A DNA stretch of 53,813 nt from an uncultured Bacteroidota bacterium (GCA_902790215.1 CADAQX010000012.1:1-53813), one strand, 5' to 3'. Positions 1 to 9,048 are shown, numbered from the stretch's first letter. The notes: generated by a model from the letters alone, not told the origin. Program-made: numbers and translations.

Positions 1-221
1 CAGGGCAACGCCCTGGGGAAAGTGGTTAGTATATTGCCTCGCCCTGAAAGGGCAAAACCATTAATCGGACAACACATATTGTTCATCATATTCAACTTTG
101 TATAATGATATGTAGGTTTATATTACCGAACGATTGCGACATGTTTATAATGCTTTTGCCCCTACGGGGCGTTTGTTATTTCTTATTTTCTTACCCAAGG
201 CGTTGCCATTGGGCTGACTGA
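1..221. repeat. Palindromic intergenic element, about 220 bp
   Basis: The left end (1-18) and the right end (194-214) are inverted copies of a GGCAACGCC-centred sequence. An inner pair, around 40-58 (GCCCTGAAAGGGC) and 154-173 (TGCCCCTACGGGGCG), is also inverted, so the whole stretch folds as one imperfect palindrome. It begins 12-19 bp after the hsdS stop codon and may extend past the left edge. It holds no gene. It resembles short non-autonomous palindromic repeats dispersed in Bacteroidales genomes; that family link is inference from memory of similar sequences. Confidence 0.6.
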
Positions 222-232
222 TTGTTGACCTT

Positions 233-1423
233 TCAGGCCGTCCCACCTACCTCTATTTCTCCGCTCATCAGCTTGGGAAGCAAGCGGTCGCGGGCTTCGG
301 TGAGGAGACGGATTTGGCTATCTGCTTTCATTATTTCATCATCAATATTTCCTGCAATTGTATTAAATCGGATTGTCAAATCATCTGTAGGAGTTGTAAA
401 AACCAATTTATGCAATTCATCTTTTGAAATCGAGGCAAAAATTGCGCCGTTCCCTATTATATTATCTTTGAAGAACCGTTCCTTCAACAGATAAAACAAG
501 AAACTCTGAAATCCTTTCTTATGTGTCATCGCTGCTAAGCCACGACCTATGACTACTCTGTTCTTTGTAATATTCAAACGTCCAACAGGTGCTCTCACAC
601 TAAATAACACACTATTAGGTTCAGCAATTCTTGTGAAAGAAATACTATATGTATTATCAACAACAAATCTGTTTCCAAAACTTCCTACACCTTGATGAAA
701 TGGCAAACCATTAAATTCATTGTTGTAGTATTCAGATTTTGGACTTTGCCCCATTATTATTTCTGTAAATTCTATTAACGTTTTCTTCTCCCAGCCTTCA
801 GGGAGGCCGTTGACAATTTTGGTGTTTTCGTGGCCGGGGAAGCGGAGGTCGACGAACCATTCCTTATAGAGTCGCTGCGCTGCTTCCTCCAACAACTTTA
901 TCTGCTTCTGATAGTTCTCTATCAATGAGTCGTAGCGAGAAAGAAATTTCCCAATCTTTATTTGAATCGTTTTATCTTGCTCTGCTACTAACTCTATCTT
1001 CTCGAAATTAGATTTTGAAACATACTCTCTACCTGATGCCGTTCCTAAATTATAGGATTTTAGTCCTGGCAAAAAATGCTTTATCAGATAATAGACATAC
1101 TCATTGTCATAGTTTTCGTTACAAATGATAGAATTGATAGATTGATTCGTATAACAATCACAAGGAGCCATCGTCATCTTTGTTCCTATTGTACCAATAC
1201 ATGGAACGCAGATAGCACCTTGGGGGATTTGACTACTTTTGTATTTCTCTGCAGCAACTTTAGAATACATTTCCTCTGTTTCATAAGTGTATTTGCTTTG
1301 CTCAGAAATATCTGTAGGCTTAATGAACACAGCATAATCACCATAATAGTTCTTATTGGTGGTAGGAGGCGTCTTTCCTGTAATGACAGTACCCAATTCA
1401 CCTATGGTAATTGTCTTCCTCAT
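233..1423 (-). CDS. hsdS: Type I restriction-modification specificity subunit HsdS
   Basis: This 396-residue protein is the DNA-recognition subunit of a type I restriction-modification complex; each half reads one part of a split target. Two target-recognition regions (about 1-150 and 210-345) are each followed by a helical spacer. The first spacer (about 155-200) carries LLEEAAQRLYKEWFVDLRF and the last (350-390) carries LLTEARDRLLPKLMSGEI, both typical of HsdS. Its ATG overlaps the stop of the DUF1016 gene by 4 bp (ATGA), so it is the last, translationally coupled gene of the operon. Length is normal and no break is seen. Target sequence cannot be predicted from the sequence. Confidence 0.93.
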   Translation of the reverse strand: MRKTITIGELGTVITGKTPPTTNKNYYGDYAVFIKPTDISEQSKYTYETEEMYSKVAAEKYKSSQIPQGAICVPCIGTIGTKMTMAPCDCYTNQSINSIICNENYDNEYVYYLIKHFLPGLKSYNLGTASGREYVSKSNFEKIELVAEQDKTIQIKIGKFLSRYDSLIENYQKQIKLLEEAAQRLYKEWFVDLRFPGHENTKIVNGLPEGWEKKTLIEFTEIIMGQSPKSEYYNNEFNGLPFHQGVGSFGNRFVVDNTYSISFTRIAEPNSVLFSVRAPVGRLNITKNRVVIGRGLAAMTHKKGFQSFLFYLLKERFFKDNIIGNGAIFASISKDELHKLVFTTPTDDLTIRFNTIAGNIDDEIMKADSQIRLLTEARDRLLPKLMSGEIEVGGTA

Positions 1424-2580
1424 CCCTCATCCTCCTTCTGTTTCTTCCTTTGTTCTAGTTCTGCCACAGTGCGGTCAACCACTTCTTGCAGTTGATAGGT
1501 GGCAACACCCAAAGGTTTCTGAATGTCCTGTAATGACCACTCAACAACAGTTTTGTCTGTTGACTTACATATAATCAAGCCGACAGATGGATTGTCACCC
1601 TCCCCACGAAGCAGCTTATCAGCTGCCGTGACATAGAAATTGAGTTTACCGGCAAACTCGGGTACGTACTTAACCGCCTTAAGTTCGATGATGACGTAAC
1701 GGTGCTGCGGTATGTGGTAAAACACCAAATCGGGGAAGAATGTTTGTCCACCGGGCATCTGCAGCTCCATTTGTCTGCCAACGTATGAAAAACCCTTGCC
1801 CAACTCCAGTAAGAACTGTGTAACATTGGCAACGAGCGCTTCTTCCAAATCATGCTCACTATACCTCTCCTCTAAAGACAGGAATTCAAAGTGATAGGGG
1901 TCTTTCAGTATCTCTTTTGCCAACTGACTCTGTGGAACAGGCAAGGTGGTATCGAAATTGGTAATGGCAGCTCCATGAACTTGGAAAAGTCCTGCTTTTA
2001 TCTGATTCTCCAGATATGGACGCGACCAGTTTTCACCAATGGCTTTATTGATATAGTATAGTGCTTCTTCCAACGAGTTACACCTTGTGAATATCTCTAT
2101 ATGCTGACCCCAAGGTAAATGACCAAACAACTCGGGCATGTTTATTTTTTCGTGAAGAATTTCGTCAACGACTCGTTGACGATTTGTGTCTCCAAATTGG
2201 TCACCAGCTTGGTGGCCAATTTCGTCAACAGACCATTGACGATCTTTGAATTTCTCATAATAAAAGTCATACCAGCGCTTCATATACTTTAGATTTGTAA
2301 CTGAAAAGCCGGTTGCATCAGGAAATTCTGACCTCAGGTCAAGACTCAGTTGATTAAAAAAACCACTGCCCCATTTGCTTTCTGCCTGTATCTGAGTGAT
2401 GTCGCGCCCTAGACTCCAATAGTATCCGAGCATGGCCGTATTTACACGTACAGCAGCTTTCGCCTGGCTGTACAGGAAACGTCGTTTTAAGTCTGCCAAC
2501 CATTCTACATATTCTTTGTCAGCCAACATCCCGTCACGCACAACAAATGCCGGTTCCATTATGTTATCTTTCTTTTTCAT
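1420..2580 (-). CDS. DUF1016 / YhcG-family PDDEXK nuclease-like protein
   Basis: A 386-residue protein with an N-terminal DUF1016 helical, winged-helix-like region (about 20-200) and a C-terminal PDDEXK nuclease fold. The likely active site is D284 (in FFPDLVFYH) with E299 and K301 (in VIIELKAVKY). I chose the ATG at 2580 because it gives a 4-bp ATGA overlap with hsdM; an in-frame start 15 bp upstream is possible. Members of this family are often embedded in type I restriction operons, but their biochemical role is not settled; nuclease activity is inferred from motifs. Residues about 112-146 form a low-complexity insertion encoded by a multi-stem palindrome at 2158-2245. Confidence 0.85.
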   Translation of the reverse strand: MKKKDNIMEPAFVVRDGMLADKEYVEWLADLKRRFLYSQAKAAVRVNTAMLGYYWSLGRDITQIQAESKWGSGFFNQLSLDLRSEFPDATGFSVTNLKYMKRWYDFYYEKFKDRQWSVDEIGHQAGDQFGDTNRQRVVDEILHEKINMPELFGHLPWGQHIEIFTRCNSLEEALYYINKAIGENWSRPYLENQIKAGLFQVHGAAITNFDTTLPVPQSQLAKEILKDPYHFEFLSLEERYSEHDLEEALVANVTQFLLELGKGFSYVGRQMELQMPGGQTFFPDLVFYHIPQHRYVIIELKAVKYVPEFAGKLNFYVTAADKLLRGEGDNPSVGLIICKSTDKTVVEWSLQDIQKPLGVATYQLQEVVDRTVAELEQRKKQKEDEG

Positions 2581-4460
2581 TTCAGCTCCTCCCATGCTTT
2601 TTGTATCTCAGCCATCAGGGTGTTGGCTTCCTTGTTCAGCTGCGCCAATTCGGCATGTATCTCGTTCATGCGCTCATGGAAATCCACACCGTCGTCTTCC
2701 TGTTCGGCCACACCCACGTAAGCACCGGGAGTCAGCGAGTAGTTCTTCTCCTCAATCTCCTGAATGGAGGCTATTTTGCAGAGGCCGGGGACATCTTGAT
2801 AAATACCATCTTCCCCAAATTTTGAGACAAGCCATACGGCTTCGGTCACCATCGTCTTGGTGGACAATGTTAATTCAAGTTCAGCCTCATCGGCTGCAAT
2901 GCCCGCTTTTATTCCATCTTTTTCTTTCTTCCCTTTTGTGGCCTTTAAGGTTTCCTGTTGTTTCTTTATGGTTTCTTTATACAAACTCTCTTCTGCATCC
3001 AATATTCCAAGCGCCTTTTCAAAAGTCATGTCAGTTTCATGCCATGCATAACTATCATGTTTTTCTGCATGTTCACTCAGCGCAGCCCAATATGCTTTGA
3101 TGAGTCTTTGATACTTCTCTTTCTCGCCACGATACAGGTGTACAATGGCTTGCAAGTTGCGCAGCTGCCACTCGGTCCATTCATTCAGGGTGCGGTCAAC
3201 TACGGTGTAGTAGTTGCGGGCATCGATAAAGAGCACTTTGTCGCGGATGTCGGCATGCTTGTTGCGGTCGAAGAACCACAGTGAGCAAGGCAGCGAGAGG
3301 GTATAGAAGAAGTTGTTGCCGACGCTGACCATCACATCCACATCTCCTGTCCGTACAAGTTTTTCTCGTATGTCGCGGTCTTTGTTGGCGCTATCGGTTG
3401 CCGAACTGGCCATCACAAATCCTGCACGGCCATGCTCGTTCAGGTAGGCATAGAAATAGCTTATCCAAAGGTAGTTGGCATTGCCTATCTCCTTGGTCTT
3501 GGTGTTCACGCCGGGCAAACCAAAGGGAAGCCGTCCTGCTGCCGAAGCCGACTCGGCCTTCACCTTGTCGACATTGAAAGGTGGATTGGCCATCACATAG
3601 TCACACCGGCCGGCGAGGTTGTGGGCATCGTGATAAAAGGTGTTGGCTTCGTCGCCTGAGACTATCTTACCATTCAAACCATGCACTGCCATATTCATCA
3701 GACAGAGTTGGGCGTTGTATTCCACCTTCTCTTGACCGTAGAAAGTCATGCTGGTGTTGGCATCCAATCCTGCCTGATTCACAAAATCACCCGTCTGAAC
3801 AAACATACCGCCACTGCCACAGGCGGGGTCGAGCATCACACCTTGGGTGGGCTCCAAAACGTTCACCAGCATTTTCACCAACGACTTGGGTGTGAAGAAC
3901 ACGCCGTCGTCGCTGGCCACAGCTTTGGCAAACTTGGAGAGGAAATACTCATAGATACGGCCTATGATGTCGCCTCCTACCTCGTCAATGGTCTTGTTGT
4001 TGAAGATACGCAAAAGTTCACGCAACAGGTCGTCGGCAAACATGGTGTAGGTCTTGGGCAGCACTCCCGTCAGTTGTTCGCTCTGTTCCTCCACCAACTG
4101 CATGGCATAATTAACGGCTTCGCCAAGGGAATTGATATCTTGCCCGTCTTTAGTCTTCAGGCTTTGGTCTATGATGTTCTCAGGTAGGTTTACCAAATAG
4201 TCGAATTGTGCTTCTCGAGGCAGATACAGGGCACTCTTGGCCACGAAGTCATTTGGCTCGACAGGCATCACCCTACCACCACGCATCGGTCGGCCTTGCA
4301 ATATTTCAGCCTCCACCATCTTGTATCGACTATATGCATAGCGCAAAAAGAGCAATGCAAGCACAGGCATACAATACTGGCTGCTAGTGAGCTTACTACC
4401 CTGCCGAAGGAGGTCAGCCGACTCCCACAGTTCTGCTTCGAGTTTTCGTATATTGATCAT
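2577..4460 (-). CDS. hsdM: Type I restriction-modification DNA methyltransferase HsdM
   Basis: A 627-residue N6-adenine DNA methyltransferase subunit. The N-terminal HsdM helical domain (about 5-140) is followed by the SAM-binding motif DPACGSGG at 211-218 and the catalytic NPPF motif at 292-295. The C-terminal part (about 440-627) is helical and partly charged. With HsdS it methylates the host copy of the target. It starts 6 bp after the DUF2971 gene and overlaps the DUF1016 gene by 4 bp, so all four genes are probably one transcript. No HsdR helicase/nuclease gene is present in the window; it may lie beyond the left edge. Confidence 0.95.
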   Translation of the reverse strand: MINIRKLEAELWESADLLRQGSKLTSSQYCMPVLALLFLRYAYSRYKMVEAEILQGRPMRGGRVMPVEPNDFVAKSALYLPREAQFDYLVNLPENIIDQSLKTKDGQDINSLGEAVNYAMQLVEEQSEQLTGVLPKTYTMFADDLLRELLRIFNNKTIDEVGGDIIGRIYEYFLSKFAKAVASDDGVFFTPKSLVKMLVNVLEPTQGVMLDPACGSGGMFVQTGDFVNQAGLDANTSMTFYGQEKVEYNAQLCLMNMAVHGLNGKIVSGDEANTFYHDAHNLAGRCDYVMANPPFNVDKVKAESASAAGRLPFGLPGVNTKTKEIGNANYLWISYFYAYLNEHGRAGFVMASSATDSANKDRDIREKLVRTGDVDVMVSVGNNFFYTLSLPCSLWFFDRNKHADIRDKVLFIDARNYYTVVDRTLNEWTEWQLRNLQAIVHLYRGEKEKYQRLIKAYWAALSEHAEKHDSYAWHETDMTFEKALGILDAEESLYKETIKKQQETLKATKGKKEKDGIKAGIAADEAELELTLSTKTMVTEAVWLVSKFGEDGIYQDVPGLCKIASIQEIEEKNYSLTPGAYVGVAEQEDDGVDFHERMNEIHAELAQLNKEANTLMAEIQKAWEELK

Positions 4461-4466
4461 GTGATA

Positions 4467-5213
4467 TTAGTTTACAAGTTCTTCTTTCAGCCGGAAGGCT
4501 TTAGGGTCAATTGTCATTTGGTAGATTTTGATGTCGGGATTGCATTTATGGGCAACCTTGATGACCTTTTCTTTGTCTTTCTTGCTTATGTTCACTCCCA
4601 AATAGACAGATTCGAAACATTCTCCGCCAATATCAAGAAATGCACGGATTGTTTTCCAAGGAATGGGGCCGTCTTTTTCGTCCTGTCCCGGTAATAGACG
4701 CATATATTCTGGACTTGGGTCGTAAGAAACAAGGCGAACCTCTTGCTCATGCTTCCATTCTATGGCTTTGGTGGCAAATAGATGGGAATCATTGGTGGTA
4801 TCATGCCTATCGATAATGTCTCGGTATTGAACCTCATATTCATGGCATCCAATGATGAGACCAATCATGCGGTTATAATATTTCCTTGTTTTTTCCATAT
4901 CTAAACCAATGCAGACACCTGTATGTTTGGAGTAATAACTCCACATCAAAATAGAATCGTGGACTTTAGAAAGGCTACAGATATAAGCTTTATCGCGTTG
5001 GTTTAGCCTCTTGTTATATTCCACTTCAGAAACTACCTTTGATGGCAAGCCTCTATAATGAGGTATCGCATCCTTTGGAATATCAATATACGCAGGATGG
5101 CAGTCGAATGGGTCGTTCAACTGTGTAGCGTTGGTAAACATCAGAGTGCCATAATACAGCATCATTAGCCCACCATCTGCATCAAGGTATTTATAAAGCC
5201 TTTCCACACTCAT
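4467..5213 (-). CDS. DUF2971 family protein
   Basis: A 248-residue soluble protein beginning MSVERLYKYLDADGGL, with conserved stretches typical of DUF2971 (LNDPFDCHP near residue 35, ICSLSKVHDSILMWSYYSKH near 78-97, and EWKHEQEVRLV near 152). The family has no established biochemical function, although members occur beside defence and restriction genes. It is the first gene of the operon that continues into hsdM 6 bp downstream, and a -7 promoter element lies at 5336-5343. A role in restriction or phage defence is inference from context only. Confidence 0.8.
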   Translation of the reverse strand: MSVERLYKYLDADGGLMMLYYGTLMFTNATQLNDPFDCHPAYIDIPKDAIPHYRGLPSKVVSEVEYNKRLNQRDKAYICSLSKVHDSILMWSYYSKHTGVCIGLDMEKTRKYYNRMIGLIIGCHEYEVQYRDIIDRHDTTNDSHLFATKAIEWKHEQEVRLVSYDPSPEYMRLLPGQDEKDGPIPWKTIRAFLDIGGECFESVYLGVNISKKDKEKVIKVAHKCNPDIKIYQMTIDPKAFRLKEELVN

Positions 5214-5335
5214 ATTCTTTTTCTACAAAGAAAAGTCAATGCTCTATATTTCAGTTAAATAAGACTATATCATCAAAGAGATGTCTTAATTACGATTACC
5301 CAGTTTTTCGTTACTACTACGTTGTTATTCGAGTG

Positions 5336-5343
5336 CAAAGATA
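5336..5343 (-). promoter_or_regulatory. Candidate -7 promoter element for the restriction operon
   Basis: Reads TATCTTTG on the minus strand inside the extended form GTATCTTTGC, preceded by an A/T-rich tract. It matches the Bacteroidetes TAnnTTTG element and lies about 120 bp upstream of the DUF2971 start. No clear TTTG -33 box is seen at the usual spacing. Confidence 0.45.
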
Positions 5344-5372
5344 CGATTTTTTCTTGACATCTTAATATTTTA

Positions 5373-5395
5373 AACCCAAATCGGTCGTTAGGGTT
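5373..5395 (-). repeat. Solo end of the 197-bp palindromic element
   Basis: A detached terminal segment, the inverse of the right end of the copy at 25325-25521, including its ACGACC variant. It abuts the full copy at 5397-5593 with one base between them. It suggests nested insertion, or deletion between two neighbouring copies. Confidence 0.75.
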
Positions 5396-5396
5396 A

Positions 5397-5593
5397 AACC
5401 CAAATCGGTCATTAGGTCGACATTTATATCCTTTCTCACTTTTTCAGGTCTGTTTATGCCATATCAGCATTTCTTTCGGCATCTTTACCACATCCCTGTC
5501 TCGCCGTAGCCCGCTACGCCTTCGACAGCGATGCGGCCAATCTGCTCGAAACAAATACTAATCTGGCATAAACCCTAATGACCGATTTGGGTT
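5397..5593 (+). mobile_element. 197-bp palindromic MITE-like element, copy 1
   Basis: The outer 19 bp, AACCCAAATCGGTCATTAG, recur exactly inverted at the right end. Inside, GTTTATGCCA pairs with TGGCATAAAC, and a central hairpin is built on GCCGTAGC and GCTACG. About 35 bp in the left arm have no partner. Copies 2 and 3 have the same length and orientation. There is no coding capacity, so any transposition would need an enzyme supplied from elsewhere. The remaining 210 bp to the next gene (5594-5803) hold nothing I recognise. Confidence 0.85.
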
Positions 5594-5803
5594 AAATGAA
5601 AACATCGTTAACAAATTCCTATTTGTGGACGATTGAGGAATGTTGAGGTAACGGTTACAACTATTATTTGTAGTTTTGCAACCGAGAACCTTGGTAATGG
5701 TAGACGGGAATTGTTGAATTACACCGTGATTATCAACCATTTCACCCTAGCCTCTGCCAGGTTGAGGTCTTTGAAATACTGTGTTTGGGTTAATCGTACC
5801 AAC

Positions 5804-7096
5804 TCAATAATTGGCGATGTAGTTTAGGGCGGCGTCAAGCTGTGGTGCAAAGCTTCCGTTGTGGTCTTTGCGCAACACTATCTTATCGGGAGTGTGGCCG
5901 ATGCCTTCGGTCACCCGGCCACCGATAAGGGCTTCGAATGTGGAGGTGTATATGTAGTGTCCTCGGAGGTTGGCTCCGTCGCCAAAGGGGCCTCCGTAGT
6001 TGAGGTTGATGTCGGTATAGGGTTGCAGGGGACAGTTGGCGCCATATGTGCGCTCGCCAATTGTATAGGCAGTGGGAAGGGCGGCCTTGGCACACATGGG
6101 TTCTATCTCGCCCATGCTGATAGAGTTTATGTCGCAGAGAATGACGTAGGGGATGCGCTCAGCGGTGATATCGCGGAAGTATTTCTTGTTGGGTCTGACA
6201 TGGTAGGGAACCCACTGGGAGTATTCGAGACGTCCGGGACCTTCTTTGTAGCGGGTCTGCATAACCTCGACAGGTTGCTTGATGAAGGAGCCGATGAGGT
6301 AGTCGAGGTCGTCCTGAAAACCGCCATTGTTGCAGCGGTTGTCGAGGATGATGCCAGCCAGTTGGTCGCGAGGGGTGTCGGTGATGGCACGAAGCCAGTG
6401 GTCGAGGAGTTGAGCACCGTCGCCAGCCATGGTGCCGTCGCCAAGGCTGCGGATTATTGGTGTGAAAGCGGCCATGGACTGCCAGAGATAGGGTACACGA
6501 CGGCCATCGGACAGTTGGAAGAGAATGTAGTGGTAGGTAACCATGGACGAGATGGCCTCCTCGCGGAAGACGAAGGAGCCGGATTCGTGGGCGAGGACAG
6601 TATAGCCATTGGACTCGATGTCGTTGAGAAAAGCAAGGAGGGCGGGTCGCTCGCTGGAGTTGTATTCGATGAAGTAGTCGCGCTGGCCGACCTCTTCCCT
6701 ACCCGGCCGGATGGTCACGATATTGTCGGAGTCGGCAGGATGAGGATGGATGTTCTGGATGTAAACAGACATGTGGTGGTCCTTCATGTTGCCGAAGATG
6801 CCATGGTAGAGGTTGTAGAGATCGTCGTTACGGACACTGTCGCCTTTGGCATAACGCTGGTCGAGGGCTTGGAATTGCGGTAGGTAACGGCTGTAGACAG
6901 CATCCCAGTCGGTGGTGTCGACATCCCAGAAGACATAGCCTGTGCTGATGCTTTTCCATAGGAAGGTGAACTGTTCTTCGTAGGTGTTGTAGGCCAGTTT
7001 ATGGCTCTCGCCAATATAAGGGACATAGTCGGACTCTTTGCGGCAGGAGCCGAAGAGCAGCGCGAGGACGGCAGTAAGTATGATTGTCTTTTTCAT
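5804..7096 (-). CDS. S41 peptidase-like lipoprotein
   Basis: A 430-residue protein with a lipoprotein signal (MKKTIILTAVLALLFGSC, lipobox cysteine C18), so probably anchored in the periplasm or on the surface. The C-terminal half resembles tail-specific S41 proteases: GIILDNRCNNGG (about 248-259) matches the strand before the active site, and S327 in SISMGE is the likely nucleophile. No PDZ domain is evident. I chose the ATG at 7096, 49 codons inside the longest frame, because it starts the signal peptide and overlaps the upstream beta-barrel gene by 4 bp. Substrate unknown; the catalytic assignment is by motif only. Confidence 0.8.
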   Translation of the reverse strand: MKKTIILTAVLALLFGSCRKESDYVPYIGESHKLAYNTYEEQFTFLWKSISTGYVFWDVDTTDWDAVYSRYLPQFQALDQRYAKGDSVRNDDLYNLYHGIFGNMKDHHMSVYIQNIHPHPADSDNIVTIRPGREEVGQRDYFIEYNSSERPALLAFLNDIESNGYTVLAHESGSFVFREEAISSMVTYHYILFQLSDGRRVPYLWQSMAAFTPIIRSLGDGTMAGDGAQLLDHWLRAITDTPRDQLAGIILDNRCNNGGFQDDLDYLIGSFIKQPVEVMQTRYKEGPGRLEYSQWVPYHVRPNKKYFRDITAERIPYVILCDINSISMGEIEPMCAKAALPTAYTIGERTYGANCPLQPYTDINLNYGGPFGDGANLRGHYIYTSTFEALIGGRVTEGIGHTPDKIVLRKDHNGSFAPQLDAALNYIANY

Positions 7097-7779
7097 TGCT
7101 GTTCTTTTTTGTTGAATTGATAGGAGATGCCAAGGGTGAAGGAGCCAGTGTTGAGGTAGCGATAGTCCTGCAAGTGGTTGTAGCCGACATGATGACTGAC
7201 AAGGTCGTAGAACAGGAGTGCATCGAGGTGGAGCGCAAGGCACGAGGTAAGGCCATAGCTGATGGCCATGCCGCAGGCAAGGCCTGCATCAAAGCGACGC
7301 TCCTCACGGGTGAAAGGACGCTGCTTGTCGAAATCGATGAAATAGACATCGTAGTCGGTCATGCCATAGGTGGTGCCTTTGACACGCTGTCCCAGCCAGT
7401 AGCCGCAGAAGCCCCCGAGCAAAAAGTGTCCGCGCAGACGCTGGCCGCCGAAGGAGAAGTCGGCCATGACAGGCAGGGCAAGGTAGGTGTTGCGGTGGTC
7501 GGTATAGACCGGCGAGATGTAGTTGAGATGGCGCTGCAGGCGATGGCTGCGCTGCATGATGTCGAGGTCGGCACGCACTGCCAGCCACGTGTTTACCGAA
7601 TAACGGCCTTCGATGCCGAAGTCGTAGCCGCAGAGACTGCTGTAGGTCTCGTCGATGCGGTCGGTGTGGGATCGGGTGATACTGGTGCTGTTTAACCCAC
7701 CGTGAATTCCCACATCCCACTGAGCAAAAGCGAGACCTTGCAGGGAACATAGTACAAGGATGATGAATATTCGTTTCAT
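7093..7779 (-). CDS. Outer-membrane beta-barrel protein
   Basis: A 228-residue protein with a signal peptide (MKRIFIILVLCSLQGLAFA, cleavage before QWDVG) and alternating amphipathic strands ending in a tail (FTLGISYQF) typical of small outer-membrane barrels. It belongs to the broad PorT-like/OMP_b-brl group, whose members usually have no defined function. It is translationally coupled (ATGA) to the S41-like lipoprotein, so the pair may act together at the cell surface. No specific ligand can be named. Confidence 0.75.
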   Translation of the reverse strand: MKRIFIILVLCSLQGLAFAQWDVGIHGGLNSTSITRSHTDRIDETYSSLCGYDFGIEGRYSVNTWLAVRADLDIMQRSHRLQRHLNYISPVYTDHRNTYLALPVMADFSFGGQRLRGHFLLGGFCGYWLGQRVKGTTYGMTDYDVYFIDFDKQRPFTREERRFDAGLACGMAISYGLTSCLALHLDALLFYDLVSHHVGYNHLQDYRYLNTGSFTLGISYQFNKKEQQ

Positions 7780-7799
7780 TTTGGACTTAGGTTTTTCTG

Positions 7800-7834
7800 T
7801 ATAAAAAAATGCAGCTGGTGGGGGCCAGCTGCAT
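7800..7834 (-). terminator. Intrinsic terminator of pgk
   Basis: A perfect 10-bp stem, ATGCAGCTGG (7809-7818) with CCAGCTGCAT (7825-7834) around a 6-nt loop, is followed on the minus strand by a run of T (7808-7800). It lies 18 bp beyond the pgk stop codon. Confidence 0.9.
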
Positions 7835-7851
7835 TAAAATGATTATGCGAT

Positions 7852-9048
7852 TCAGTCTTGGATGGCTTTGATGCCGGGAAGGACTTTGCCTTCGAGGTAT
7901 TCGAGCATGGCGCCACCGCCTGTGGAGACGTAGCTCATCTTGTCGGCAATGCCCATCTGCTTGACAGCTGCCACGCTGTCGCCACCGCCAACGGCAGCGA
8001 AAGCACCCTGCTTGCAAGCCTCAGCCACATAGTTGGCTATCTCGTGGGTACCCTTGGCAAAGGTGGAGAGTTCGAAGACACCGGCAGGACCGTTCCAAAG
8101 GATGGTCTTGCTGTTCATGACGATGTCACGGATGGCCTTGCAGCTCTCGGGACCGCAGTCCATGCTCTCCCAACCGTCGGGCACTTCGCCGCTGGGGACA
8201 ATCTGTGTGTTGGCATCGTTGCCGAATTTGTCGCCAATGACACTGTCGACGGGCAGATAGTACTTCACGCCCTTTTCGTCCATACGGCGCATGAGGTCGC
8301 GAGCCAAGTCAAGTTTGTCGTCCTCACAAATGGAGTTGCCAATCTTGCCACCGAGGGCCTTGGTGAAGGTGTAGCGCATACCGCCAATGATTATCATGTT
8401 GTCAACCTTGTCTATCAGGTTCTCCAAAATGCCAATCTTGCTACTCACCTTGCTACCACCGATGATGGCAGTGAAGGGGCGCGGAGGATTCTGCATCAGC
8501 TTTTCCAGGTTGCGCACCTCGTTCTCCATGAGGAAGCCGAAGTATTTGTCGTTGGGGAAGAACTTGGCAATAACAGCGGTGGAGCTGTGTTCGCGGTGTG
8601 CGGCACCAAAGGCATCATTGATGTAGCAGTTGCCCAGAGCGGCCAGCTGACGGGCAAGTTCTTCGCCACCCTTTGTCTCTTCGGGATAGAAACGGATGTT
8701 CTCGAGCAGCATGACGTCGCCGTCTTTGAGGTCGGCAGCCATCTTCTCAGGCACACCGCTGCCCAGCAGTTCCTGCGTGAACTTCACCGGACGGCCAATC
8801 AGCTCTTCCAAGTGCTTGGCAACAGGCTCAAGAGTAAACTCGGGCTCGAAACCGCCTTTCTTGGGACGGCCAAAGTGAGCCATGATGATAATGGCAGCCC
8901 CATCGTTCATCAGTTTCTTGATGGTGGGAAGGGATTCTACCATACGGGTATCGTCCGTGATATGCTTGTTGTCATCCACGGGGACGTTGAAGTCGACGCG
9001 CAGCAACACTTTGCGTCCTTTAAAGTTGATATCGTTTATTGATTTCAT
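7852..9048 (-). CDS. pgk: Phosphoglycerate kinase
   Basis: A 398-residue cytosolic glycolytic enzyme that interconverts 1,3-bisphosphoglycerate plus ADP and 3-phosphoglycerate plus ATP. The N-terminal signature KVLLRVDFNVPVD (about 13-25), the substrate-binding HFGRP near residue 60, and the C-terminal nucleotide-site stretch VGGGDSVAAV followed by STGGGAMLEYLEG are all intact, and length is normal. The gene lies 37 bp after atpB in the same direction and ends at a strong terminator, so cotranscription with atpB is possible; no separate promoter is clear in the short gap. Confidence 0.98.
   Translation of the reverse strand: MKSINDINFKGRKVLLRVDFNVPVDDNKHITDDTRMVESLPTIKKLMNDGAAIIIMAHFGRPKKGGFEPEFTLEPVAKHLEELIGRPVKFTQELLGSGVPEKMAADLKDGDVMLLENIRFYPEETKGGEELARQLAALGNCYINDAFGAAHREHSSTAVIAKFFPNDKYFGFLMENEVRNLEKLMQNPPRPFTAIIGGSKVSSKIGILENLIDKVDNMIIIGGMRYTFTKALGGKIGNSICEDDKLDLARDLMRRMDEKGVKYYLPVDSVIGDKFGNDANTQIVPSGEVPDGWESMDCGPESCKAIRDIVMNSKTILWNGPAGVFELSTFAKGTHEIANYVAEACKQGAFAAVGGGDSVAAVKQMGIADKMSYVSTGGGAMLEYLEGKVLPGIKAIQD

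Noticed and set aside
7097-7243. N-terminal extension of the S41-like protein
   Set aside because: It overlaps the coding sequence of the upstream barrel gene, and the internal ATG starts a clear lipoprotein signal with an ATGA overlap.
7858-9042. Plus-strand frame opposite pgk
   Set aside because: Exactly antisense to an intact pgk with no domain of its own.
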